Below are positions 8,301-17,100 of a DNA stretch of 28,829 nucleotides, one piece after another. The notes beneath the pieces were generated by a model. The model searched no databases, was not told the DNA's origin, and was given only the letters and a program-made list of their open reading frames with translations. The stretch spans positions 1 through 28,829 of the IMG/VR virus record IMGVR_UViG_3300042691_010136; one strand, written 5' to 3'. This stretch comes from a virus. The position numbers were made by a program, and so were the translations under genes. Position 1 is the first letter of the stretch; each line of letters begins with the position of its first letter.

Positions 8301-11300
8301 GTGAGATCGTCGGGTCGGCCAAGAACTCGCTCCATGTCCGGCCAGTTGCCGGACTGGATTTGTCGGAGGGTGTCGGCTTTTTCATTCAGTTGGGCCTTTC
8401 GGGCAAAGTTAGTATAGGCTTTCTCGTCTAGCACGTCAAGGTTGCTACCTCTTCCCCGAGCGATCGGGGTCGGCTTTGGACCGTTGGTGTCGTAGAGCAC
8501 CACGGAATCGGCATATTTGACATAGGCTTCAAAGCCTTGGCTGAAGCCCTTGTGAGCCTCCAGCAACGGGTTGAGGGGCACATAGCGCTTTTCCAGGCCC
8601 TTGGCGCGCTCGACCGCCCGCTTGATCGCTGTTGCCGGGTCCACGGTCACGCCGATCAGCCGGATCTCGTACCCGGCATCGCGCAGCATCTGCAGCTCGG
8701 CGATCGCCTTGGTCGGCGTTCCGAGCGTGCGATCGAGGATCATGTTATAGCCGCCTTCCATGCCCCGGCGCATGGCGGCCTTGAACAGCAGCGAGCTTTC
8801 TTCGTGGGTGACGTTGGCGGCGCGGCTGTCGCCACGGTCGACGATCGGCCAGTATTCCGGGATGCCCTCCCAGCCCTCCGTCTTGTCGCCGGTCTTGAAG
8901 CTGTCCGGGTCCAGCTCGACGTATTCGCCCGTGATCAGCCCCTGCTTGCGCAGCTCTTTGAGCACCGTGCCCTTGCCGGACGCTCCGCCGCCGCCCATGA
9001 CGATGGCGACCTTCTGCCCCTGCGCCGGGGCCTTGCCCGCAAAGCGCTGCTCGATCAGTTGGTCACGGATGACCTTGCGCTCCGCCGACGTGTCGGTGTC
9101 TCGGGGCTGCATGATCGGGTCGTCATCTGGGATCGCGCGCGAAGGCGGGTCCATGCCGAAGTAGGCCGCGTCAAGCTGGGCGTCCTCGAACATCTGCTGC
9201 GGCGACAGCTCCGGGCCTTCAAGGCCCGCGTTCTCCATGATCCGGGCGACGACCGACATTTCGCCGGGCTTCATGCCCTTGGTCACGCGCTGCATGATCT
9301 CGCGCGCAAAGCCCTCGTCGACCTCGGTCGGGAGCAGCCCGGCCACGCGGCCCTGATCGTCGCGGCTGATCGCGTAGCGCTCCCCACCCTGCATGACGTA
9401 GGTGATCGCCCCGTCCGGGTCACGCTCGAACACCGGGCCGGTGTCGTTGGCCGCGAGGTACGAGCGCATCTGCTCGACCATGCTCGGCTCGGCCGGTGTT
9501 TCACGTGAAACAACTTCGATTGCGCGCGGGTCGGGCCGGGCCAGCGCCGGGTCGTAGAGCACCGTGTTGCGATAACCGTTCGAGCTGTAGGTATGGCCCT
9601 GCAACCCGGCCTCGGCCAAGACCTGCGTTGCCGCCTCGTCCGACCCCAGCTTGCGCGAGAGGGATCGGTAAAAATCCTTGCCCGCCTGGAAAGGGCCGCT
9701 CCTCATGCCCTGCTCGGCACGGACAGCGTCGATGGCGCGGCGGGCCTCGTCCGGTTGCCGCCAGCGATCCCAGGCCATCGTCCGGTTGGGGTCAGCATCG
9801 ATCAGGACGGATTCGCCGCCCGCCGTCAGACCGTGGCCAGCATGGTCGGCACGGGCTGACAGATAGACCCCGGCCCCGGCCTTCTGCTTGGCCATGAAGG
9901 TGCGGTCGACGGGGTCGTCGCCGAATTTGAACCTCGGCCCGACCGGCTGACCATCGATGGCAACGATCTCAATCAGGTTGTCATCAAAGATGACGTAGTT
10001 CTTCGTGCCTTGACCCTTGCCACGGGACACACCGTCTAGATACTTAATGCCGGGGATGCCTGCTTCACGGAGCTTTGCCGTCGCTACTTCCGGCTTGTCT
10101 CTGAAATACAGGTCGCGCGCTAGAATGTTGCCTGTCTCAACCCCCTCGCGGAACTTCTTAATGAAGGCCGGTTCGCCCGTCGGCACCGTGTCGTAACGCG
10201 CCAGCTTGATGCTTTCCATCGTGCGGTCAATAGTCGGCTGTAAAGCGGCTTTGGCCTTCTCACTCTGCTGACTGAGAGGCTTATCCCAATCTAGAAACTG
10301 GTCCGGGTCAGCCTTGATGTTGACCTCGTACATGCGGCCAGTAGCCGGGTTCCAGTCGAACCGAAAGCTAGGGTTGCTCTTGACATAATCTAGAACGTCC
10401 TGCGCCTTCCTCGTCTGCACATCTCTTAACTGAGTGTTGATGACCGATTGCGCCCGCGCCAATTCCTGCTCTGCGGCTTGTACCAACTGTGCGTTTGATA
10501 GGTTTTCGCGTCTGTCTTGACGCAACCAGCCAAGCCCTGACGGAACATCGGTCATGTCAACGTCGCCAGCGTCATTTCTAAACCAGCCCGGCGTTGCGTC
10601 AGCGTCCGCTAATTTCTTCAAATACTGCCGCGCAACGTCATCATTCTCCGCAAAATACAACCCATGCCCGTAGGCCTGTGCCCCTTCCCCGCTGCCGATG
10701 TGGTCGAGAGAGAACTTGTCGAACGAGTGCGGCGACCCATGGAACGCTCGAATGCCGCGCGGGCCGTCGTCCCTCATCGAGAACAGCGGAATGCCGTGGA
10801 CCTTCACCCCGCCCGGAAGTTCGACGCCCTCGGCGCTCCGCTTGGCGGCTGCCGCCTTGAACCCGCTCTGCGCCACCTCGAAATCGAACAGCGCCGGATG
10901 GCCCGGTAGGCGCGTCAGTCGCGACGGGTCGATGATCCCGGCATCGATCAGCGCCTTGGCGATGGCCTCGCTGCCAAGGCCCGACCCGGCCTCGTCGAAA
11001 TTGCGGATGGGGTACTCCTGGAACCGCTCCAGCGCCGCCCGCGCGTCCTCGACCGCCACCGAGCCGAGCGTGCGGGCCTTCCACTTGCCGCCCGCCGGGA
11101 AGGACAGCGCCGCGCTGCCGCGTGCATTGGTGTAGCCGACCGTCGTCGACGCAGTGCCGTCCTGCGGCTTTCCGCCCGTATAGCCGACATACGGGCCGAC
11201 CGGCTCGTCGACGGTGACCTCGTAGGCGGTGATCGTGTTGGCCTCGGTCGCAAACGCCGCCTCGAAATCATCGTTGCGCTGCAGGATATCGGCCACCGCC

Positions 11301-14185
11301 ATCAGCCCGCCCGCGTTGCGGTTGTCCAGCGTCTCGCCTGCGCTGCCGACCCGGTAGACGACGAACGGCCTGCCCGGCTCCGGCGGGCGGCTGTCCAGCT
11401 CCTCCACGAATGCGAACAGGGCCGCGCGGGCCTCGTCCGGGGTCGCTTCCTGCCGCGCCAGCATCGGCGCCGTGTCGCCGTCGCCGTGCAGGCCCTGCAC
11501 CTGACGCGCCAACTTCGTCTCGCCGGGGTTGCCCCGCATCCATTCGGCCCGCGCCTCGCGCTTGGCGATCTCGCCGGTCAGGATCGCGTCCACCACGTCG
11601 CGGCTCGGATCGCGCGGCGTATCATCGGCCGGACCCCGGTAGCCCTGCTGCGTCAGCTTCTCGCGGACGCCGAAGAAGAACTCGCGGATGCGATCGACAA
11701 TGCCGCGCGCCTCGATCTGCGGCAGGGCGTCCGCCGGAACCTCGTTCTTGACCACCGAGTCGACAAAGTGGGCGGCGGCCTCCTCGTCGATGATCTCGTC
11801 GATGTTGCTCTGCGGACCGTAGGCGTCCCGGTACAGCGTCTCGCGAGCCTTATCGAACACGCCCGTATCGCGGGCGGCTTTCGCCAGGAGAGCCACTTCC
11901 TCCGGCGCGATCAGGCCCACCCGACGCAGCGCGTGGACGACCTCGTGCGCGATCGTCGCGCGCGGGTTTTCAGCGGCGGCGGCGATCCAGATCGTATCGC
12001 CGTCCGAAATCCCCTCGATACCCTCGCCCCGCTTGGCGGCTTCGAGCGCCATGCGCGCCTGCAGCCGCTCCCGCTCGGACGTGGCCGCCTGATACTTGCG
12101 CAGCGCCGTCTGGAACTTCACCGCGTTGCCCGCGCGCACCTGTGCCCGCAACGTCGGCGGCAGATCGTCCAGGGTGTCGAAGGACCGGATGGTCGTCCCG
12201 CGCGGGGCGGCAGGCGTCAGCTCTGCAATCGCCGCCTCGATCACCTGCGCCCGGGCCATCGAGGCAGCACGCCCCTCGGGCGTCGCGACCGCGTCAATCA
12301 CCTGCTGGGGGGCCACATCCTGCCCGGCAGCGGCCAGCTCCTCGCGCATCTTCGCTTGCAGCGCCTGGACCTGTGCCTTGGCCTCGGCCCCGTAGGGGTC
12401 ATCGATCAGGCGCGGCGAATTGGCCGCCTGCGACACCGGCCCCGGCACAGCGTCCGGCACCTTGACATAGTCCGGCGAGCGCAGCAGCTCGGCCAGCATG
12501 GCGCGAGCCTCATCCGGCCCCACCGGCCGCCGCCGGACGAGATCCCCGATCGCCCGGACCTGCATTTCCGGGTCGACGAACTCCGACACCATGGCCCCGA
12601 TCTCCGGGGACGCCTCGCCCCGGCGCACCACGTCGAGGGCTTCATCGGTCAGTTTGGACAGATTGCGGGCCGTGCGCACGCCGGGCGCGCTCAGATCCAT
12701 GTCGGCCGTCAGGAAGGCCGGGTCGTCGCGCAGCTTCTGGGCATCCGCGACCGGGTTGCGGCCGAAGGTGTCGATGGCCCGCATCTGGGCTTCGAGATCC
12801 GCGACCCGGGCCGCGATCTCCGGCGTGTCGCCGCTCTCGCGCAGCCGCGCGATCTCCTGCTGCAGCTTTTTGTAATTGCCTTCCGCGATTGCGTCGGTGT
12901 CGATGCGGCGGGGCATCGGCTCGAAATCCGGGTCGGCCGCATGGCGCAGCCCCTGCGTGATGGCCGCCGCGTGATCGGCATCGGCGATCGTATCCTTGGG
13001 CTTGATGGCCAGCGCCTCGTCGGCGATCGCCGTCTCGACCGTGCGGCGCAGCACCGGGTCGACGGCCGCTTCCCGTTCGAGAACCTTCTGCAGCGCGGCC
13101 GTGTCGCCGTTCATCGCGCGCGTGGCCACAGAGGCCGGGATGGCCCCCTCCTTGATCCCCAGCGCCTTCAGGATCTCGATCTGGGCCGCCTCGGCGGTTT
13201 CGGGGTTGCCCGCGCGCTGCAGCAGCTCGGGATCGATCGGCGGGGCAGGAGGCGGCTCGGCCGAACCCAGATCAAGCCCACCAGCTTCCGGCGCCCGTCC
13301 TGCCCCGCCAGGGCGATAGCCGACGACGATGCCATCGCGCACGACCGGGTCGAACCCGAAATTGCGGCGGCCTGCGCGCCACAGCCCTCGGCCAGCAATA
13401 TCCACGCCCGCACCGAACGCCCCCGCGATCGCCAAGCTCTTGGCCATTTCCGGCAGGCCGTAGTTGTTGCCGATGCGGTTCTGGTAGGCCGCGATCGACG
13501 GCTCCATCAGCGCCTGCGTGCCGATGTTGATGCCCGCCGCCTTGGCGCCCGCGATCAGCAGGCCCTTGGCTCCCAGGCCAGCGCCGAACCCGAACGGGAT
13601 CGACATATAGAAGGCCGGGTCGACGATCTGCGTCCCCATCGCGCCCGCGCCATAGGCGAACCACTCCGGAATGCCCTGTCGCGAGCGCTGCCACACGTCG
13701 GCGGCTTCCGCGCTCGACTCCAGCGCCAGCCCCTTGCCCTGCTCCTCGAAGGTCGCCTTGGGCAGAAACGCATCGCGCTGATCGGGAAACTTCTCGGCCA
13801 GCTTCTCGGCCCGTGCCCGCCACTCCTGTTCCGCCCAGCGGTCGCGGATGAACGGCATGTAGCCCAGCTCGCCGCCGTCGTTGCGGTAGGTGTCGAAATC
13901 CGCCCGGGCGCGCGCACGGTCCTCGTCGCTCATCCAGTCTTCGCCGAGCGAAATCCCCGGGTTGAACAGCTCCTCGCCGGTGATGCCCTTGATCCGCTTG
14001 TTGGCGTCGTCGTAGGCCGTATAGCGGTTGATGTTGTCGGAGATCCCCAGGCCGATCGAATTGCGCAGGCCCTCGACCCACGTCGAGCGGACAACGTCCT
14101 TCATGCCCGTCATGTCCTCCGGATCGGGCTCCGGGATGGGGGCATACGTGTTCTCGTCGGTCAGCTCGGGCTTCTTCCAATACAC
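5393..14185 (-). CDS. Giant polyvalent ejection protein: zincin, ADP-ribosyltransferase and zeta-toxin kinase modules
   Basis: A 2930-residue product on a GTG start (14185) behind GAGG. Regions in order: hydrophobic N-terminal stretches (about 185-230 and 245-268); helical, acidic linkers; zincin metallopeptidase HEVVH at 747-751 with candidate third ligand Glu801 or Glu802; a weak ADP-ribosyltransferase-like stretch (about 937-1060); a clear polyvalent-type ADP-ribosyltransferase (about 1146-1405) with His1149 in FHGSPH and Tyr1177 in GHGLYFAE; a further C-terminal half-like copy (1433-1550); a zeta-toxin kinase (about 1700-1900) with Walker A GGGGASGKGT at 1731-1740, Asp1759/Asp1761 in LDPD, and ILDRTL; then a roughly 1000-residue C-terminal region with membrane-like segments near 2500-2525 and 2747-2770. 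By position after gp14-like and gp15-like genes it corresponds to T7 gp16, the channel protein ejected with DNA. Delivery of the enzymes into the host is inference; so are their targets. Confidence 0.88.
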   Translation of the reverse strand: MYWKKPELTDENTYAPIPEPDPEDMTGMKDVVRSTWVEGLRNSIGLGISDNINRYTAYDDANKRIKGITGEELFNPGISLGEDWMSDEDRARARADFDTYRNDGGELGYMPFIRDRWAEQEWRARAEKLAEKFPDQRDAFLPKATFEEQGKGLALESSAEAADVWQRSRQGIPEWFAYGAGAMGTQIVDPAFYMSIPFGFGAGLGAKGLLIAGAKAAGINIGTQALMEPSIAAYQNRIGNNYGLPEMAKSLAIAGAFGAGVDIAGRGLWRAGRRNFGFDPVVRDGIVVGYRPGGAGRAPEAGGLDLGSAEPPPAPPIDPELLQRAGNPETAEAAQIEILKALGIKEGAIPASVATRAMNGDTAALQKVLEREAAVDPVLRRTVETAIADEALAIKPKDTIADADHAAAITQGLRHAADPDFEPMPRRIDTDAIAEGNYKKLQQEIARLRESGDTPEIAARVADLEAQMRAIDTFGRNPVADAQKLRDDPAFLTADMDLSAPGVRTARNLSKLTDEALDVVRRGEASPEIGAMVSEFVDPEMQVRAIGDLVRRRPVGPDEARAMLAELLRSPDYVKVPDAVPGPVSQAANSPRLIDDPYGAEAKAQVQALQAKMREELAAAGQDVAPQQVIDAVATPEGRAASMARAQVIEAAIAELTPAAPRGTTIRSFDTLDDLPPTLRAQVRAGNAVKFQTALRKYQAATSERERLQARMALEAAKRGEGIEGISDGDTIWIAAAAENPRATIAHEVVHALRRVGLIAPEEVALLAKAARDTGVFDKARETLYRDAYGPQSNIDEIIDEEAAAHFVDSVVKNEVPADALPQIEARGIVDRIREFFFGVREKLTQQGYRGPADDTPRDPSRDVVDAILTGEIAKREARAEWMRGNPGETKLARQVQGLHGDGDTAPMLARQEATPDEARAALFAFVEELDSRPPEPGRPFVVYRVGSAGETLDNRNAGGLMAVADILQRNDDFEAAFATEANTITAYEVTVDEPVGPYVGYTGGKPQDGTASTTVGYTNARGSAALSFPAGGKWKARTLGSVAVEDARAALERFQEYPIRNFDEAGSGLGSEAIAKALIDAGIIDPSRLTRLPGHPALFDFEVAQSGFKAAAAKRSAEGVELPGGVKVHGIPLFSMRDDGPRGIRAFHGSPHSFDKFSLDHIGSGEGAQAYGHGLYFAENDDVARQYLKKLADADATPGWFRNDAGDVDMTDVPSGLGWLRQDRRENLSNAQLVQAAEQELARAQSVINTQLRDVQTRKAQDVLDYVKSNPSFRFDWNPATGRMYEVNIKADPDQFLDWDKPLSQQSEKAKAALQPTIDRTMESIKLARYDTVPTGEPAFIKKFREGVETGNILARDLYFRDKPEVATAKLREAGIPGIKYLDGVSRGKGQGTKNYVIFDDNLIEIVAIDGQPVGPRFKFGDDPVDRTFMAKQKAGAGVYLSARADHAGHGLTAGGESVLIDADPNRTMAWDRWRQPDEARRAIDAVRAEQGMRSGPFQAGKDFYRSLSRKLGSDEAATQVLAEAGLQGHTYSSNGYRNTVLYDPALARPDPRAIEVVSRETPAEPSMVEQMRSYLAANDTGPVFERDPDGAITYVMQGGERYAISRDDQGRVAGLLPTEVDEGFAREIMQRVTKGMKPGEMSVVARIMENAGLEGPELSPQQMFEDAQLDAAYFGMDPPSRAIPDDDPIMQPRDTDTSAERKVIRDQLIEQRFAGKAPAQGQKVAIVMGGGGASGKGTVLKELRKQGLITGEYVELDPDSFKTGDKTEGWEGIPEYWPIVDRGDSRAANVTHEESSLLFKAAMRRGMEGGYNMILDRTLGTPTKAIAELQMLRDAGYEIRLIGVTVDPATAIKRAVERAKGLEKRYVPLNPLLEAHKGFSQGFEAYVKYADSVVLYDTNGPKPTPIARGRGSNLDVLDEKAYTNFARKAQLNEKADTLRQIQSGNWPDMERVLGRPDDLTGVVGRGPEGARSATEGSQPGRAQDSADLADEGLTPAQQGYMGPLYAMRDERGRVKPGAKQRVRDLQQDFAEIAADFSKQPDGKAPLLPDFEALQRKRATLLNGTAVEAGIDDMMKYKSPRGQNDIAVGFLRMHESLGVHQAPFMDLKIQRDTITKESLGRMGSVMWELRKGAISGDLRRVKNKAVRTRMENMMREAAGEKTGDAVAAQMAKAWLDVAEYLRQRFNAAGGAIGKLSGWYAPQFHDAERLLRAGREAWVGHLIRDGVLDRARMLDRQGKPLTEQALRDLLRDIWETITTDGANKAEIGDHFGKGALYKRHAEHRVLHFKNADSYLAYTKEFGGADPYSMMLGHISMMSRDIASMERFGANPEVVRERLKNHIMQDARMSRTARSLYDDLSDLVSDLKKQMGSIATPADAAIAKIGKIHARLDEIRGKPRYNAEREKLYTDLFKANEELSAALMPGSANPATAPLVQEIIALTEEMDDIARAYSVMSRNPIERAQRLIGRADEIWKLYAGQTNVPVDGNIAGATSGLRNWISSSMLVFAPMSAVTDQATGLAARAFIGMPVTRQLGSFVKAFTKQDRQFALRAQVGLDQAMNAFAVSQRFMGIANTAHVTGYIADRTHALSGLAPMTQAAKIGFASDFMSWMADLAKTKRWSSLDLWVRQMMDRHGFTEADFAALKTVTPDTYRGVPMMTKPAIEKAVGTDVAERYMRMLLREQAMAVLEPTLQGRTAFISESKPGTVMGEMSRSMAMLKSFPTSYMMLILGRFHNQWLAGRAFSTNTIAAGAAILVGGVLLGALAMQMKALGKGQDPLPMDDHKFWVRAFLQSGGLGIFGDFVANNINRQGGSLAQTLAGPLASEAQLLTNLTLGNLLEYGQGEPTNAGRELTNYLRQRTPGAFVPWYIRTAYNRMVLDQLQEMLDPDAHKAMRRQIKNQKKLGGNEFYWRPGESSPERGPNLGAAFGQQ
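9497..9512. promoter_or_regulatory. parS: Perfect chromosomal-type parS (ParB-binding) palindrome
   Basis: The 16 bases TGTTTCACGTGAAACA form a perfect palindrome identical to the canonical bacterial chromosomal parS site bound by ParB/Spo0J. It lies inside the giant gene, encoding V1559-S-R-E-T1563 plus the last base of Val1558, in a linker just after the last ADP-ribosyltransferase-like module. The codons used (GTT, TCA, CGT, GAA, ACA) are A/T-ending in a gene that prefers G/C-ending ones. A random 16-mer match in 28.8 kb has an expectation near 7 in a million under equal base use. Whether ParB binds it is untested. No parA or parB gene is in the window. Confidence 0.8.
9960..10650. other. 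Lower-GC block inside the giant gene (ADP-ribosyltransferase module)
   Basis: Hand-counted 60-base lines here give about 52-57% G+C, against 67% in a line from the same gene at 12541-12600. The block coincides with the main ADP-ribosyltransferase module. Long antisense open frames, which shadow the rest of the gene, disappear here. This fits recent import of the module, though the reading frame stays intact at both ends. Confidence 0.65.
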
Positions 14186-14193
14186 CTATGGCC

Positions 14194-17100
14194 TCACTTC
14201 CAGAACGCGGACGGGTAGCGCGCCTTCAGGGCTGGCGACAGCTTGTCCAGATCGAGGACGAACAGTTGCCCGCCCCCCTGCTTCATGGAGGCCGCCACGT
14301 CGCCGGTCGTGATCTCGTCGGGGCTCTGCTTCGGCGCGGCCGCCGTCATCAGAAAACGGTCCTGCCCCGGCTTGCCCGGCTCGTCGTGCGAGATCGCGTA
14401 CTGCCGGGGGCCGACCTGGACGAACCGGCCCCGCGACAGCGCGCGCAGGATGGGCATCGGAGTGCCGTACCTGTCGGCCGGGACGGGGTGCCCGACCTCG
14501 ACCAGATCCGTGTCGCGGATGCCATCGAGCACCGTGTTGAACATATCCTGCCGAATGTCGGACGGGATCTGAACGGCGTTGCCGGTGTCGCTGGCATTCC
14601 AGCCCGCCCCGCTCTGCGCCATCACGCCGCCGAACACCGCGCCCTTGGCATCCTTGCGCTGGCCCAGCGCGAGGGCGACCGACTCGCGGAACAGCTCGGC
14701 ATTGTAGTCGGCCGGATCTTCGACACGGGCCTCGTAGATCGCCTTCGCCGACGCCATGATCTCATCGGTCCGTCTGGCATCGCCAGGAAACAGGTTCAGC
14801 GCCACTTTCTTGTAGTCGGCCTGCAGCTCGGTTTTCTCGAACTTCGGCGGCCCTTGGTAGTTCTCATCCTTGCGCCGCGCGACCGTCTCGGCAATGTCGT
14901 CGACCGCCTGCGTGTCGCCGTCCGTCGTCATCAGATATCCCGCCCGGACCAGCTCCGGGTTTTTCGGCGCGATCTCGGCAATGGCGGCGGGCATGTCCTC
15001 GCCGAACGCCTCGTACATGAAGCCCAGCATTTGCGTGGTCTGGGAGCCGCCCGCCAGGATTGCACCCTCCAGCTTCTTCTTTTCCTCGGGGTCAAAAAAT
15101 GTTCCGTACTGCTCGCCGTAGGTCTGCTGGACGACCTTGCGCTGCTCGGCCCGCGCGGTCAGCATTTTCGGCGACAGCGTCTCTAGGTCAATCTCGCTCT
15201 TGCCCGGGAGCACGCCCGCCTCGACCGCGTAGGAATACGGGTCGTTGCTCAGAGCTTCCGCGCCGCGCTTGGCCTGCTTCTCGACCGCCTCGACCAGCGC
15301 CATCCGCTCCGGCGTAGCCCCGCCCGCTGCGATCTGTGCCCGCATCCCCGTCGCGATCCGGCCGACAGCCTCCGGTGCCATCGCCTTCAGGCCGTGCCGA
15401 TATTCCTGCGTTTGTAGCGCGGCCTGAAAACGGGCCTTCTGCTCCGGCGTGCCGGATTTCTCGACGCGCAGCCGGGTCGCTTCTTTTTCTTCATCGGGCA
15501 GGGAGACGCCATCCCCGGCCACGCCCTCGGCGCGCTGAATGAGCCCATCCAACTGTGCCGCTGCCGCCTTGCGCAGCGACGGCAATTGCTCGGCAATCCC
15601 CTCGATCGCGTAGGACCGGATCGAGGGCTTTTTCCAGCGCGGCGTTGCCGGAGCGGGCGGGGCGGTCCCGCCGCTCGCATCCGCCGTCTGTGTCGGGGCC
15701 GGGCCGGGGATGGCGTTTTCGCCGCGCTCGCCCGCATCAGCCTGCGCTTGTCCAGCCACCGCCTCGCTGGGGATCTTGCCCTGCTCCGGCGTTGCTGTGC
15801 TGCCCGGCTTGGTTAGGCCGTAGAACGAGGTGAATGAGCGTTCGGCCACGGGCTTGGGAGCCTCGGGCTGCGGGGCGGACTGCGCCGGGGCAGCCTCAGC
15901 CACGGGCTGACCAGCCTTGCCCATGCGGCCGGAGTAGTATCCCTCCATATCCGCGATCGACGTCGATCCGAGTCGCTTGGCCTGCGGTGCCGTCGTGACC
16001 GGCGTTTTCGTGTCGCCCTGCGCCAGCCGCTTGATCCACTCGCCATTCGGCGCGAACTGGAACGCCTGCAGGATGGCCGCTTGGCGGGCCGGGGGCAGCG
16101 TCGAAAGATCGACGCCAGCCGCCTGCATCTTCTCCGAAAACTTATAGTGATCGAGCCACTTGCCGTAGAAGGCCGCCTGCTCGGCTTGGCTCATCTTTTG
16201 ATATTCGGCTTTCGAGACGCCCATTTCGGCCAGCGTGTCGGGGCCAATTTGCGACAGGCCCATGTAGCTGCCCGTGCGCGTCTTCGGATTCCACCCCGAC
16301 TCCATGCTGAAGATTTCGCCCACAGCGCGCGGGCTCACCCCGATCTTGCCCGCCACGGCCACGGCGTTCTCGACAGCCTTCGGATCGGCATCCTTCGGGG
16401 CGCCAATGTCGGCAGCCGACCCTGGACCGCCGAGCGCCATCTGCTGCTGGCCCGTGCCCGCATACTTAGCATAATAGCTGTCGCCCTTGGCGTAGTTACC
16501 GCCGTAGCGCTTGCCGCCCTCGCGCGCCTCGACCGGCTCGATGTGCCAGTCCTCGTGCCCCAGCGGGAACGTCAGGCCGAACTTCTTGGCGTTGGCGTGC
16601 GCCCACTTGACGGACTCTGTGCGCTTGCCGCCGAGCCCGGCGCCGCGATCCTGGAACTGCAGATCGACCGCCTCGCCAGAGTTGTGCGATGACCCGCCGG
16701 GCGGCGCCACCCACTTGCGAGCGGCGGCCGGTGAGCCGTATTTCTTGACGGCGTTCTTCCACAGCGCGGCCTGACGCTCGGGCGAGCGATAGCCGGACAC
16801 GACACGGATATCGTGACCCTCGTCTTCCGCCGCTGCCAGGAAGGCACCCAGACGGTCCTTCGTTGCCGGATGGAGATCCTTGACGTCGCCGACGCGCTGC
16901 TCGTAGCCCGGCGCCAGCTTCGCGGTCAGGAACTCGACCGGGTCAGCCGGACGGCTCGACTGCTTCTCCGGCGTGCCCAGCTCCGGCTTGATCGGTGGCG
17001 CGGGCTGCGCTCCCGGTGCGGCTCCTGCTCCCGGAGGAGCGCCTACGGCCGGAGCCTGTTCTGCAGGCGGCGGGTCGGCCTTGAGCTGATTGCCCCAATC

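Noticed and set aside
8200-8385. A 61-codon minus-strand frame inside the giant gene beginning MKKPTPSDKSSP.
   Set aside because: It lies out of frame within a low-complexity linker of the giant gene and has no independent binding site or motif. Probably chance.
11486-14218. A 910-codon open frame on the plus strand, antisense to the giant gene.
   Set aside because: The product is Arg/His/Leu/Gly-rich with no recognisable motif, and it mirrors the G/C-rich third positions of the opposite strand. It ends where the sense gene's composition changes. It is a shadow frame.
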